Assembly (NCBI RefSeq): GCF_009857605.1
Contig: NZ_WWCT01000011.1
Span: forward strand, 1-64,000
Length of the DNA: 64,000 nucleotides
DNA from: Duganella levis
GTDB taxonomy: Bacteria > Pseudomonadota > Gammaproteobacteria > Burkholderiales > Burkholderiaceae_D
Direction: 5' to 3'
In this document: positions 43,599-53,035 of the stretch, in pieces
How the letters are laid out: every line of letters begins with the position of its first letter
Position numbering within the stretch: the stretch's first letter is position 1
Translations under genes and position numbers: made by a program
The notes under the pieces: generated by a model
Database searches by the model: none
What the model was told of the DNA's origin: nothing
Seen by the model: only the letters and a program-made list of their open reading frames with translations

Positions 43599-44636
43599 AT
43601 GCGTATCTTGTTGTGGTGTTTGTTATGGCTGGTTGGTATCGCCCAGGCGCAGGTGATGTCATTGCCGGCGTTGAACGCCGGCCAGGTCAGCGTCTCCGGC
43701 CTGTCGTCGGGCGCGTTTATGGCGGTGCAGTTCGAGGTGGCCTTCTCGCGCACCGTGATCGGCGCCGGGGTGATTGCCGGCGGTCCGTATTTCTGCGCGC
43801 AGGGCAGCGTCTACGCCGCCACCACTACCTGTACCTGCACCAACGAATTCTTCTCCTGCCGCGTGCGTCCCGGCGGCACCCGCGTGGCGGACCTGATCTC
43901 CCTCACCGACTGGTTCGCCACCTCTCAAAGCATTGATCCCACCAGCGCGCTGGCCAGCCACCGGGTCTGGATGTTGTCCGGCACCCTCGACTCCGTGGTG
44001 CCGCAGGCGGTGATGAACGACCTGCTGACCTACTACCGCCACTACATCGACGCCAACCGCATCACCTACAAGCGCAACCTGGTCGCCGAACACGCGATGC
44101 CCACCGACAGCTACGGCAACAGCTGTGCCACGCTCGGCTCGCCCTACATCAACAACTGCAACGATGACGCCGCCGGCGAGCTGCTCAACTGGATCTACGG
44201 CCCGCTGGCCCCGCGCAACAACGGCACACTGACCGGCCGCTTCATCGCCTTCGACCAGTCGGAATTCATCGCCCTGCCCACCTGGCACGGCATGGCCGAC
44301 ACCGGCTACCTGTACGTGCCGGCGTCGTGCGAAAGCGGCGGCTGCCGGCTGCATGTGGCGTTCCACGGCTGCCAGCAGAATCAGGACAGCATCGGCACGC
44401 TGTTCATCCGTCACGCCGGCTACAACGCCTGGGCCGACACCAACCGCATGCTGATCCTGTATCCGCAAACCGTCGCCACTTTCGCCAATCCCAACAGCTG
44501 CTGGGACTGGTGGGCCTATGACGACACGCGCTACGCGCAAAAAAATGGCCGCCAGATGGCGGCCGTCAAACGCATGGTGGACCGGCTGGCCGGCAGCACC
44601 ATCGCGCTTATATGCCGCCGAGGCAGATGTACTTGA
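43599..44636 (+). CDS. secreted PHB depolymerase family protein (type II order)
   Basis: A 345-residue exported protein (signal peptide 1-17, ending GIAQA). The lipase box GLSSG, with nucleophile S36, lies near the N-terminus, while the oxyanion motif LHVAFHGCQQNQ lies in the C-terminal third. This is the circularly rearranged order of type II catalytic domains of extracellular PHB depolymerases. Several paired cysteines suit secretion. No linker or C-terminal polymer-binding domain is present, so activity on granules is doubtful and oligomers are more likely. GGAGGG upstream supports the start. Its last 29 bases overlap the convergent gabD. Confidence 0.85.
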   Translation: MRILLWCLLWLVGIAQAQVMSLPALNAGQVSVSGLSSGAFMAVQFEVAFSRTVIGAGVIAGGPYFCAQGSVYAATTTCTCTNEFFSCRVRPGGTRVADLISLTDWFATSQSIDPTSALASHRVWMLSGTLDSVVPQAVMNDLLTYYRHYIDANRITYKRNLVAEHAMPTDSYGNSCATLGSPYINNCNDDAAGELLNWIYGPLAPRNNGTLTGRFIAFDQSEFIALPTWHGMADTGYLYVPASCESGGCRLHVAFHGCQQNQDSIGTLFIRHAGYNAWADTNRMLILYPQTVATFANPNSCWDWWAYDDTRYAQKNGRQMAAVKRMVDRLAGSTIALICRRGRCT

Positions 44637-46062
44637 CCACCAGGTAATCCTCAATGCCGAGGTGCGAACCTTCGCGTCCCAGGCCGGATTGCTTGACGCC
44701 GCCAAACGGCGCCGCCTCGGTGGAAATCAGGCCGGTGTTGACGCCCACCATGCCGCTCTCCAGCCCCTCCACCACGCGCCAGATACGGCCGACGTCGCGC
44801 GAGTAGAAATAGCTGGCCAGGCCAAACTCGGTATCGTTGGCCAGTGCGATGGCTTCGTCGTCGGTCTTGAAGCGGAACAGCGGCGCCAGCGGACCGAAGG
44901 TCTCTTCCTTTGCCACCAGCATGTCGGCGCTGATATCGGCGATCACGGTCGGCTGGAAGAAGCTGTGCCCCAGTTCGTGACGCTTGCCGCCCAACAGCAG
45001 ACGCCCGCCTTTGGCCAGCGCATCGGCCACATGCTGCTCGACCTTTTGCACCGCCTTCTCATCGATCAGCGGACCTTGCGTCACGCCCTCGTCCACACCG
45101 TTGCCGACCTTGAGCTTTTCCACCGCCGCCACCAGCTTTTGCGCAAACACGTCGTACACGCCGTCCTGCACGTAGATGCGGTTGGCGCACACGCAGGTCT
45201 GGCCGGCGTTGCGGTATTTGGAGGCGATGGCGCCTTCCACCGCCGCGTCCAGGTCGGCGTCATCAAACACGATGAACGGTGCATTGCCGCCCAACTCCAG
45301 CGACAGTTTCTTGATGGTCGGCGCGCTCTGCTCCATCAGCAGCCGGCCCACTTGCGTGGAACCGGTAAAGGTCAATTTACGCACCAGCGGATTGGCGGTC
45401 ATCTCGCCGCCGATGTCCTTCGATTTGCCGGTCAACACGCTGAATACGCCCGCCGGCACGCCGGCCCGTTCCGCCAATACCGCCAGCGCCAGCGCGCTGT
45501 ACGGCGTCGACTCGGCCGGCTTGAGCACCATCGGGCAGCCGGCCGCCAGCGCGGGTCCGGCTTTACGGGTAATCATCGCAATCGGAAAATTCCATGGCGT
45601 GATGGCGGCGCACACGCCGATCGGCTCCTTGGTGACAAGGATGCGACGATCCTGCCAAGGCGACGCCAGCGTCTCGCCGGCCACGCGCTTGGCCTGTTCG
45701 CCAAACCATTCGATGAACGAGGCGCCATACGCCACCTCGCCGCGCGACTCGGACAGCGGCTTGCCCTGCTCCGCCGTCATCAGCAGCGCCAGGTCATCGG
45801 TGTTTTCCAGGATCAGGTCATTCCACTTGCGCAGGATGCGCGCGCGTTCCACGGCGGGTTTCTTGCGCCACGCTGGCCAGGCAGCGTTGGCGGCGTCGAT
45901 GGCGCGTTTGGTTTCGGCCGCGCCCATCACCGGCACGGTGCCGATTTGCTCGCCGGTGGCGGGATTAGTGACGGCCAGCGTGGCGCCGCCGTCAGCGTCG
46001 GTCCACTCGCCGTTAATGTAGCCCTGCTGGCGCAGCAGGCTCGGATCTTTCAGTTGCAGCAT
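44608..46062 (-). CDS. gabD: succinate-semialdehyde dehydrogenase
   Basis: A 484-residue aldehyde dehydrogenase of the GabD type. The cofactor region is TPWNFPIAMITRKAGPALAA, the catalytic glutamate lies in LELGGNAPFIVF and the catalytic cysteine in NAGQTCVCANRIYVQ. It oxidises succinate semialdehyde to succinate with NAD(P), the last step of GABA breakdown. No gabT is adjacent. It is eleven bases downstream of the PPK2 gene. Confidence 0.92.
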   Translation of the reverse strand: MLQLKDPSLLRQQGYINGEWTDADGGATLAVTNPATGEQIGTVPVMGAAETKRAIDAANAAWPAWRKKPAVERARILRKWNDLILENTDDLALLMTAEQGKPLSESRGEVAYGASFIEWFGEQAKRVAGETLASPWQDRRILVTKEPIGVCAAITPWNFPIAMITRKAGPALAAGCPMVLKPAESTPYSALALAVLAERAGVPAGVFSVLTGKSKDIGGEMTANPLVRKLTFTGSTQVGRLLMEQSAPTIKKLSLELGGNAPFIVFDDADLDAAVEGAIASKYRNAGQTCVCANRIYVQDGVYDVFAQKLVAAVEKLKVGNGVDEGVTQGPLIDEKAVQKVEQHVADALAKGGRLLLGGKRHELGHSFFQPTVIADISADMLVAKEETFGPLAPLFRFKTDDEAIALANDTEFGLASYFYSRDVGRIWRVVEGLESGMVGVNTGLISTEAAPFGGVKQSGLGREGSHLGIEDYLVVKYICLGGI

Positions 46063-46073
46063 AAGTCATCTCC

Positions 46074-46916
46074 TTACTCCACGGTGAAAGACGACAGATC
46101 CGGATGCGGTGGCGGATAACTCAGCTCCATGCCTTCCAGCGTTTCCAGCAGCAGGCTGGCGATCACCAGGTTGCGATGGGTCTTGGAGTTGGCCGGCACC
46201 ACATACCATGGCGCGTGCGGGGCATCCGTCTCGCGGATCGCCTTTTCGTACGCGCGCTGATAGTCGTCCCATTTTTCGCGTTGCTTGATGTCTTCCGGAT
46301 TGAATTTCCACTGTTTGTCCGGATCGTCCAGGCGCTCCTGCAAACGCTCGCGCTGTTCTTCCTTCGAGATATGCAGGAATACCTTGATGATCACTGTGCC
46401 CGTTTCCGCCAGCATGCGTTCGAAGTCGCGAATCTGCGCGTAGCGGCGCTTGCACTCGTCGTCATCGATCCAGCCCTGCACCCTGGTGATCAGCACATCT
46501 TCGTAATGACTGCGGTTGAAGATGGCGATCTCGCCGTTACCCGGCACGTACTGGTGCACGCGCCACAGATAATCGTGCGCCAGTTCGGCGTCGGTCGGCG
46601 ATTTGAAGGCCACGGCGCGCAAGCCCATCGGGCTAATGCCCTTGAACAGTGCGCGCACGGTGCCGTCCTTGCCGCCGGTGTCGGTGCCTTGCAGGACCAG
46701 CAGCACTTTCTGCTTGTGCTGCGCGTACAGCTTGTCCTGCAATGCGGCGATGCGGTCGATCAGCGCGTCGGTGCGTTCCAGGTCGAGCGCCTTGGCCTTG
46801 GACTTGCCAAGTTTGGGATTGGCGGCACGGCTGGAGAAGGCGGCATCGTCGGCGTCTTCGTCGCGAAGCTTGAATTTAGGCGGTGCGCGAAAGCGCTGGC
46901 GGGCATTGTGTGTCAT
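46074..46916 (-). CDS. polyphosphate:nucleotide phosphotransferase, PPK2 family (class III-like)
   Basis: A 280-residue P-loop kinase with Walker A G77-TDTGGKDG85, the lid segment YLWRVHQYVPGNGEIAIFNR and the FNRSHYEDVL motif. The sequence is nearer to class III PPK2, which phosphorylates AMP and ADP from polyphosphate, than to class I. It links polyphosphate stores to nucleotide pools, for example during starvation. It shares a transcript with gabD. Confidence 0.9.
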   Translation of the reverse strand: MTHNARQRFRAPPKFKLRDEDADDAAFSSRAANPKLGKSKAKALDLERTDALIDRIAALQDKLYAQHKQKVLLVLQGTDTGGKDGTVRALFKGISPMGLRAVAFKSPTDAELAHDYLWRVHQYVPGNGEIAIFNRSHYEDVLITRVQGWIDDDECKRRYAQIRDFERMLAETGTVIIKVFLHISKEEQRERLQERLDDPDKQWKFNPEDIKQREKWDDYQRAYEKAIRETDAPHAPWYVVPANSKTHRNLVIASLLLETLEGMELSYPPPHPDLSSFTVE

Positions 46917-46928
46917 GAATTGAGCTTA

Positions 46929-48551
46929 TCATTTAGCGGCAAGCTGTGCCGCGCGATATCCCCACCAGGCGGCTTCCTCGAAAACGGAAAAGCCTGACAG
47001 GTCGGCATGGGCAAATAAAATCGGACCATCTACTTCACGCAATGCTCTCATGCCGGCGTTGTTGCGGAAACCGGGCCAAGGCACAGCCATCGCATGCCCC
47101 CTCAGGGTGATATCGACCCGCTCCACACAGGAGGCGAATTGCGCGCCGTAGGCAGTTTTGAGATCGGCGCTGGCCAGCGCCAGCAGCTCTTCCGGCGTGG
47201 CCGACGCCATCCAGTGGCGCGCCGTGCTGGCCTTGCGGTCGGATAGCGCGACATAGGAACTGAACACGGTTTTTTCCGGCGGCTGCACGCGGATGTCCTG
47301 GTGGGTGGACACCACGAAGCCCAGTCCCGGCTCGCTGTACACCACGTTATCCCAGGACAGCGGTTGCGGGTTTGGCCCGCCCTGGAGTTCGTCGGGAAAG
47401 CGCTTGAGCAGGAAGTTCGCCACCATCCACGGCGCGTATTCCGGTACATGCCTGGCCGCGTCGAAACCGTATTCGCCGATGTTATCCACAACCCGCGCCG
47501 CCACATAGGTCGGCATCGCGCAGATAGCTTTGCGCGCGCGCACCAGATAACTGGTGGCCTGGCCGTTTTCCAGCTTGAAGCACAAGGCCTCGACGCCATC
47601 GGCGGTCTTCTTCAGCGATATCGCCGTCCCCGCCATGCGCTTGACCTCCGCCGCGCGCTCGATGCCGGACACCAGCGGCTGCAATCCGCCCGGCCATGTC
47701 AGCCACGCGCCGTTGCCGGCATTGGCGGCCTGGCCCCAGCGGCTGCAGTAGTAATGCAGGCCGGCCCATGCCGATACCTTGTCATAGCGCGTGCCGTAAT
47801 CGTCGCGGCAGCAGTAATTCAAATACCAGTGCAGCGTCGGCGACTTGTAGCCGTTCTGCTCCATCCACTGCTTGAGCGAGATGCGGTCCAGCGCCTGCCA
47901 CTCGGGATCTTCCGACGACATCACGGTCGGGAACACGAACACGCGGCGGCCATCGGCGCCATGCAGCTGGCGCAGCCGATGCACTTCATCGAAGAAGCGC
48001 TTGTGCTCATCCAGTTCCCACTTCGGTACGCCGTCGGTGGGAATGAAGCCGTCCTGCCAGTGGCCGTTGAACAGCAAGCGCTCTTCCGGCGCGTGCAGGA
48101 TGAAGCGCTCGTCGTAGTAAGGCTTCTCCGCAAAGGCGTCCTTCTGGATGATGCCGAGATCCGCCAGGATTTCGCGCACGTGCGTGGACTCCGGCGATGG
48201 CAGCGGCAGATAGTGCGCACCGGTCGGATATTCGTATTCGCCGAACGCGCCGCCGGCCGCGTTACCGTAGGGCTGCGGCCCGTCGATCATCAGCACATCG
48301 GTCTTGCCGAGCTTTTTCAGCTTCCACGCGGCGGTCAGGCCAGACACGCCCGAGCCGAGTATCACCACATCGGTGTGGATAACTTGCGAGGGCGGCGGAA
48401 TGGCGCGGCGGTCGCGCAGGAAGTGGCCCTCGTCGCGGCCGACGTAATGCACGGCCGGCGTAATCTCCTGCCAGCGCTGGAACGCCAGCCCGCTGCCGGT
48501 GACGGCCAGGCCGGAAGCGCCAGCCCACACGAGAAAAGAACGACGCTGCAT
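46929..48551 (-). CDS. Tat-exported NAD(P)/FAD-dependent oxidoreductase (amine-oxidase-like)
   Basis: A 540-residue flavoprotein. The N-terminus MQRRSFLVWAGASGLAVTGS fits a twin-arginine signal (RRSFL). The dinucleotide site is V62-VILG66-SG68VSG71, with D90 at the end of the second strand. The C-terminal FAHADLSGFSVFEEAAWWGY resembles the FAD-contacting end of amine-oxidase-type enzymes. The substrate is unknown; its place beside a spermidine-synthase-like gene suggests an oxidised amine or polyamine derivative. It overlaps that gene by one base. Confidence 0.82.
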   Translation of the reverse strand: MQRRSFLVWAGASGLAVTGSGLAFQRWQEITPAVHYVGRDEGHFLRDRRAIPPPSQVIHTDVVILGSGVSGLTAAWKLKKLGKTDVLMIDGPQPYGNAAGGAFGEYEYPTGAHYLPLPSPESTHVREILADLGIIQKDAFAEKPYYDERFILHAPEERLLFNGHWQDGFIPTDGVPKWELDEHKRFFDEVHRLRQLHGADGRRVFVFPTVMSSEDPEWQALDRISLKQWMEQNGYKSPTLHWYLNYCCRDDYGTRYDKVSAWAGLHYYCSRWGQAANAGNGAWLTWPGGLQPLVSGIERAAEVKRMAGTAISLKKTADGVEALCFKLENGQATSYLVRARKAICAMPTYVAARVVDNIGEYGFDAARHVPEYAPWMVANFLLKRFPDELQGGPNPQPLSWDNVVYSEPGLGFVVSTHQDIRVQPPEKTVFSSYVALSDRKASTARHWMASATPEELLALASADLKTAYGAQFASCVERVDITLRGHAMAVPWPGFRNNAGMRALREVDGPILFAHADLSGFSVFEEAAWWGYRAAQLAAK

Positions 48552-50062
48552 CAGCGGATCACCCGGCGCCAGTCCTGCTCGAATTCATGCACGAGCGACT
48601 GGGTGTTGAGACGATTTGGCTCCATCGGCAGCGGCTTCATATCGGGCGGGAAGATGAACATCTCGCGTGTGGTATCGGCGTTCAGGTAGCGCATCGGCAG
48701 GCGGTAGCTGGTGGGCGGTGTGTAGTTGGCCTGCGGCGTCGCCAGGATGAAGCCCCACTCGCCGAACGACGGCACGTAGGCGTGATACGGATAGGTTTTC
48801 AGGCCCACTTCACGCAGCGTCGAGTCGATGGTCCAGTAAGCGTGCGGCGCGAAGAACGGCGACGTCGATTGCACCACCATCAGCCCATTGGCCGCCAGAT
48901 GCTTGCGCACCATGCCGTAGAACGGCACCGAATATAGCTTGCCCAGCGCGAAGCTGGAGGGATCGGGGAAGTCGACGATCACGGCGTCGAACATATCGTC
49001 GTTATGCTGTAGCCAGATGGCCGCGTCGGCATTTACCACCTTCACGCGCTTGTCGCTGAAGGAAGCGTGATTGAGCTTGACCAGTTCCTCGCGGTGCGTG
49101 AAGGCGCCGGTCATGGCCGGGTCGAGGTCGACCAGCGTCACATGCTCAATGTTCTGGTAGCGCAGGATCTCGCGCAGCGCCAGGCCGTCGCCGCCGCCCA
49201 GCACCAGCACGCGCCTGGCCCACGGCAGCGGTTGCAGCACCGGATGCACCAGCGCTTCGTGATAACGGTATTCGTCGCGCGACGAGAACTGCAGATTGCC
49301 GTTGATGTACAGGCGCGTATCGTCCTTCCACTTGGTGATCACCAGACGCTGATACGGCGTGGTGGTGGCAAACACGATTTCGTCGCCGAACAGGCCATGT
49401 TCACCCCAGTAGGTCATCTTGTCGGCGAAGGCAAAACCGAATACCAAAGCGCACAACACCGCGCTGGCGCGCAGCAAACGGCCGGTGACGTTTTTCAGCT
49501 CTGTGGAAAACGCCTTGATTGTCCACAGGGCCACGCCGACATTCAGCATGCCGAACAAGAAACCGGTGCGCACCAGACCCAGATACGGCGCCAGCACCAG
49601 CGGGAACAGCAGCGACACCGCCAGCGCCCCCAGATAGTCGAAGGTCAGCACGCGGCTGACCAGTTCATTGAACTCAGTCTGGCGCGCATTCAGCGCGCGC
49701 ATCACCAGCGGCACCTCCATGCCGACAAACGCGCCGACCAGAAACACCATGGTGTACAACAGCGTGCGGAACGGCGCCGCCATCCACGAGAAGGTCAGGA
49801 ACAGCACCGCCGCCGACACGCCGCCGATCAGTCCCACCGCCAGCTCGATATCGACAAAACGCGCCAGCACATCCTCGTCTTTGACGTACTTGGAGAAGTG
49901 CGCGCCGACGCCCATCGCAAACAGGTAGCATCCGATAATCGTTGAGAACTGCAACACCGAATCGCCCAGCAGATAACTGGACAGCGCACCGGCAATCAGC
50001 TCATACGCCAGCCCGCAGGACGCAACGACGAAGACGGACAAAATCAGAATCTTTTTGGTCAT
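48551..50062 (-). CDS. membrane-embedded polyamine aminopropyltransferase (spermidine-synthase-like)
   Basis: A 503-residue protein. An N-terminal domain of about seven hydrophobic helices (residues 5-213) is joined to a SAM-dependent aminopropyltransferase domain. The latter shows YQRL (237-240), YHEALVHP, VLVLGGGDGLALREIL (GGGDG 289-293), VDLDP, NADA (344-347) and the catalytic-site region D364-FPDP. It would transfer the aminopropyl group of decarboxylated SAM to an amine. An odd helix count would leave the catalytic domain outside the membrane, so topology is a real question. It is the first gene of the minus-strand arm, 50 bases from divergent DUF350. Confidence 0.88.
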   Translation of the reverse strand: MTKKILILSVFVVASCGLAYELIAGALSSYLLGDSVLQFSTIIGCYLFAMGVGAHFSKYVKDEDVLARFVDIELAVGLIGGVSAAVLFLTFSWMAAPFRTLLYTMVFLVGAFVGMEVPLVMRALNARQTEFNELVSRVLTFDYLGALAVSLLFPLVLAPYLGLVRTGFLFGMLNVGVALWTIKAFSTELKNVTGRLLRASAVLCALVFGFAFADKMTYWGEHGLFGDEIVFATTTPYQRLVITKWKDDTRLYINGNLQFSSRDEYRYHEALVHPVLQPLPWARRVLVLGGGDGLALREILRYQNIEHVTLVDLDPAMTGAFTHREELVKLNHASFSDKRVKVVNADAAIWLQHNDDMFDAVIVDFPDPSSFALGKLYSVPFYGMVRKHLAANGLMVVQSTSPFFAPHAYWTIDSTLREVGLKTYPYHAYVPSFGEWGFILATPQANYTPPTSYRLPMRYLNADTTREMFIFPPDMKPLPMEPNRLNTQSLVHEFEQDWRRVIR

Positions 50063-50112
50063 TTCTGCTCATTTGCATTATTATCAAGTAATACTTTACC
50101 TGAAGGTGTGCC
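50063..50112. promoter_or_regulatory. short divergent promoter region of the polyamine/SPFH cluster
   Basis: This AT-rich 50-base gap separates the two divergent arms, which must share or overlap promoters. GAAGGTG at 50103-50109 is the ribosome-binding site of the DUF350 gene. AT-rich hexamers such as TAATAC occur, but no -10/-35 pair can be assigned with confidence. Confidence 0.5.
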
Positions 50113-50499
50113 GTGCCCGCCATCCTAAACTATCTGATTCACCTGTTGCTGGCCGCTTTGCTGCTGGCTGTGTTCTTCAAGGCCTACACCTGGATGACGC
50201 CTTTCGACGAGGTAAAGCTGATCCGCGAAGGCAATCAGGCGGCGGCGCTATCGCTGGGCGGGGCGCTGATCGGTTTTTCAATCACCATCGGTTCGGCGCT
50301 GATGCATACTCTCGACTACCAGCAGTTTTTCGCCTGGGCCCTCGGCGCAATGCTGATCCAGATGCTGGCCTACGCCATCACCACGCGGGTGCTGAATATG
50401 TCGAAAGACCAGATTGAGGCGAACAACACGGCGTTCGGCGGCCTGCTCGGCGCGATTTCCATTTCCATCGGCGTGATCAACGGCGCCGGCATTTCCTAA
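50113..50499 (+). CDS. DUF350 (YjfL-like) inner-membrane protein
   Basis: A 128-residue protein with four hydrophobic helices. The phrases REGNQAAALSLGGALIGFSI and NNTAFGGLLGAISISIGVIN are diagnostic of DUF350, the YjfL family. In E. coli the family gene lies in an operon with a PspA homologue and a glutathionylspermidine-synthetase-like ATP-grasp protein, hinting at envelope stress and polyamine chemistry. The exact function is unknown. The GTG start has GAAGGTG upstream. The following gene is 19 bases away. Confidence 0.88.
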   Translation: MPAILNYLIHLLLAALLLAVFFKAYTWMTPFDEVKLIREGNQAAALSLGGALIGFSITIGSALMHTLDYQQFFAWALGAMLIQMLAYAITTRVLNMSKDQIEANNTAFGGLLGAISISIGVINGAGIS

Positions 50500-50518
50500 T
50501 TTCGAAGCGAGGACCATC

Positions 50519-51559
50519 ATGGGTATCGGCAGCTTTATCAAGAAGCAGTTTATCGATGTACTGCAATGGAACGAGGACACCGAAGGCGTGCTGGCGTGGC
50601 GTTATCCGATGGCCGACCAGGAGATCCAAAACGGCGGCCAGCTAGTGGTGCGCGAATCGCAGGTGGCGGTGTTCGTCAACGAAGGCCAGGTGGCCGACGT
50701 CTTCGGTCCCGGCACCCACATGCTGACCACGCGCACGCTGCCGGTGCTGACCAACCTGAAAAACTGGGACAAGCTGTTTGAGTCGCCGTTCAAGTCGGAC
50801 GTGTACTTCTTCAGCACCCGGGTGCAGACCGGCCGCAAATGGGGCACGCCGCAGCCGATCACCATCCGCGACAAGGACTTCGACATGGTGCGCGTGCGCG
50901 CCTTCGGCATGTACTCGTACCGCGTGACCAACGCCCGCGCCTTCTTCTCGGAGATCAGCGGCACCCGCGAGGTGTACACCCGCGACGAGGTGGAAGACCA
51001 GCTGCGCGGCATCCTGATGGCCAGCATGGCCAGTTCGCTCGGCGCGTCGCAAGTGCCGTTCCTCGACATGGCGGCCAACCAGGCGCTGATGGCGCAGCAG
51101 GTCAAGGGCGACCTGACCACGGCGTTTGCGCGCTACGGCATCGCGCTGGATGAATTCAACGTGGCCAGCGTCAGCCTGCCGGAAGAACTGCAAGCGGCGC
51201 TGGACGAACGCATTTCGGCCGGCATGAAAGGCGGCATGAGCGCCGACAAGCTGGCCGGCTTTACCAAGTACCAGGTGGCCAGTTCGATTCCGCTGGCGGC
51301 CGGCAATGAGGGCGGCCTGGCCGGCATCGGCGCAGGTCTCGGCGCCGGGCTGTCGGTGGGCCAGGTGATCGGCCAGACCATGGGCAGCACGCTGGCGCCG
51401 CAAGCCGCGGCAGCTGTACCTGCGGCTCCGGCAGCTGCGGCCGAAGACTCGATCGAAGACCGTCTGGGAAAGCTCAAGGGCCTGCTCGACAAAGGCCTGA
51501 TCTCGGCCGCCGACTACGACAGCACCAAGGCCGAGCTGCTGAAAAAACTGATCGGCTAA
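50519..51559 (+). CDS. SPFH/band-7 domain protein with C-terminal SHOCT domain
   Basis: A 346-residue protein of the SPFH subgroup often annotated as virion-core-like. The N-terminal FIDVLQWNEDTEGVLAWRYP and SQVAVFVNEGQVADVFGPGT open the SPFH domain (about residues 1-240), which lacks an obvious N-terminal transmembrane anchor. A Gly/Ala/Pro-rich linker leads to a SHOCT domain (309-346, EDRLGKLKGLLDKGLISAAD). SPFH proteins form membrane-associated oligomers that organise other proteins. GAGGA upstream supports the start. It is central to the plus-strand arm. Confidence 0.88.
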   Translation: MGIGSFIKKQFIDVLQWNEDTEGVLAWRYPMADQEIQNGGQLVVRESQVAVFVNEGQVADVFGPGTHMLTTRTLPVLTNLKNWDKLFESPFKSDVYFFSTRVQTGRKWGTPQPITIRDKDFDMVRVRAFGMYSYRVTNARAFFSEISGTREVYTRDEVEDQLRGILMASMASSLGASQVPFLDMAANQALMAQQVKGDLTTAFARYGIALDEFNVASVSLPEELQAALDERISAGMKGGMSADKLAGFTKYQVASSIPLAAGNEGGLAGIGAGLGAGLSVGQVIGQTMGSTLAPQAAAAVPAAPAAAAEDSIEDRLGKLKGLLDKGLISAADYDSTKAELLKKLIG

Positions 51560-51565
51560 TACTGC

Positions 51566-53035
51566 ATGCAAATCGTTTCCTGTCCCAGCTGCGGCGCGGA
51601 AGTTAAATTCCGCTCGCACGCCTCGGTCATGGCGGTCTGCGAGTATTGCAGCACGCGTGTGCTCAAGGACGCCGACTCAGTCAAAGACCTGGGCAAGATG
51701 TCGTCCGTGCTGGAGGACTACTCGCCGATCCAGATCGGCACCGCCGGCGTGCTCGGTGGCCGGCCGTTCACCGTGGTCGGCCGCATCCAGCTGCGCTATT
51801 CGGCCGGCATGTGGAACGAGTGGTATCTGCTGTTCGACGACGGCAAAACCTCGTGGTTGGGCGATTCGTCCGGCATGTACACCATCACCGCCGAATACCA
51901 GGGCGAGACGCAAACACAGGCTTTCGAGGAGCTGGTGCCTGGCCGTACCTACGGCATCGGCGGCGGCTTGTACACGGCGGCCGAAATCCGCGTGGCCGAT
52001 TGCATCGGCGGCCAGGGCGAGCTACCGTTCAAGGTAGGCGACGGCTACCAGGCCAAGGTGGCCGACTTCCGCCGCGGCCAGGAATTCATTACGCTCGATT
52101 ACTCCGATGGGCCACAGCCGGTGGTCTACACCGGCCTCGCCGTCACGCTGGACAGCCTGCAATGCCAGCTACTGCGCGACGACGACACCATCCAGCGCGC
52201 GGCCGGCCGTTATCGCGGCAAGCTCACGGCGCTGGACTGCCCATCGTGCGGCACGCCGATCAAATATCTGCCCGGCATTACCGCCAACCTGGTGTGCCCG
52301 GCCTGCGCCACGCAGATCGACGCCTCCAGTCCGAAAGCGCAGGTGGTAGCCGCCGGCGAACGGGTGGAAGCCGTGCCGCTGATGCTGGAACTGGGCGCCA
52401 CCGCCAAGATCAACAACCAGGACTTCACCATCATCGGCATGATGCGGCGCGCCGACGATGAAGGCAGCGAATGGGACGAATACCTGATGTACGGCCCGCG
52501 CGCCGGCTTCTCGTGGTTGGTGCTGACGGAAGACGGCTGGTCCGGCGCCAATGTGCTGTCGTCGTGGCCGATGTCGTACATGCCCGGCGCCGGCAATGTG
52601 GCTGTGGATAAGGTGCAGTTTTCCGCCTTGTACAGCTACGAGGCGAAAGTGACTTATGCGGTGGGCGCTTTCAACTGGCGCGTGTCTGTCGGCGACAAGG
52701 CGCAGGTGGCGGAGTTCCAGGCCGGCCAGCTGCGGCTGGCCGCCGAAACCACCGACAGCGAGATGACGTGGTCGCGCTCTTCACCGGTGTCGGCCGACCA
52801 GCTGGCGATGTGGTTCGGCACAGGCTTCAAGGGCAAGGTGAAAGCGCCGTCGAAGGCTAAGCCGTTCGGCAACAACCGCTATCGCACCACGGCCAAGTAC
52901 ATCATCTGGTTCATGCTGGTGGTGAATGCGGTGCCGCTGCTGTTCAACTTCTCCGGCACCTGGTTCATGACAGCGATCGCCGCGATCGCCATTTACCTGC
53001 CTGCTGTCTTCCTGGACGATAACGAGAAAACATGA
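51566..53035 (+). CDS. double zinc-ribbon DUF4178 membrane protein
   Basis: A 489-residue protein made of two matching modules, each a zinc ribbon followed by a DUF4178 domain. Ribbon 1 is C6-x2-C9 and C25-x2-C28, followed by DUF4178 from about residue 64. Ribbon 2 is C225-x2-C228 and C244-x2-C247, with the second DUF4178 from about residue 281 (DFTIIG, SEWDEYLMYG). Two hydrophobic segments close the C-terminus (about 445-482). The function is unknown; the ribbons suggest protein or nucleic-acid contact at the membrane. There is no clear ribosome-binding site and the start lies six bases past the SPFH stop, so translation is probably coupled. Confidence 0.85.
   Translation: MQIVSCPSCGAEVKFRSHASVMAVCEYCSTRVLKDADSVKDLGKMSSVLEDYSPIQIGTAGVLGGRPFTVVGRIQLRYSAGMWNEWYLLFDDGKTSWLGDSSGMYTITAEYQGETQTQAFEELVPGRTYGIGGGLYTAAEIRVADCIGGQGELPFKVGDGYQAKVADFRRGQEFITLDYSDGPQPVVYTGLAVTLDSLQCQLLRDDDTIQRAAGRYRGKLTALDCPSCGTPIKYLPGITANLVCPACATQIDASSPKAQVVAAGERVEAVPLMLELGATAKINNQDFTIIGMMRRADDEGSEWDEYLMYGPRAGFSWLVLTEDGWSGANVLSSWPMSYMPGAGNVAVDKVQFSALYSYEAKVTYAVGAFNWRVSVGDKAQVAEFQAGQLRLAAETTDSEMTWSRSSPVSADQLAMWFGTGFKGKVKAPSKAKPFGNNRYRTTAKYIIWFMLVVNAVPLLFNFSGTWFMTAIAAIAIYLPAVFLDDNEKT

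Noticed and set aside
44518..46119. 533-codon frame opposite gabD
   Set aside because: Overlaps a complete aldehyde dehydrogenase and has shadow composition.
50519..51559. SPFH protein as a phage structural (virion core) gene
   Set aside because: The name is a database habit; there are no phage genes nearby and the domain layout is that of a membrane scaffold protein.
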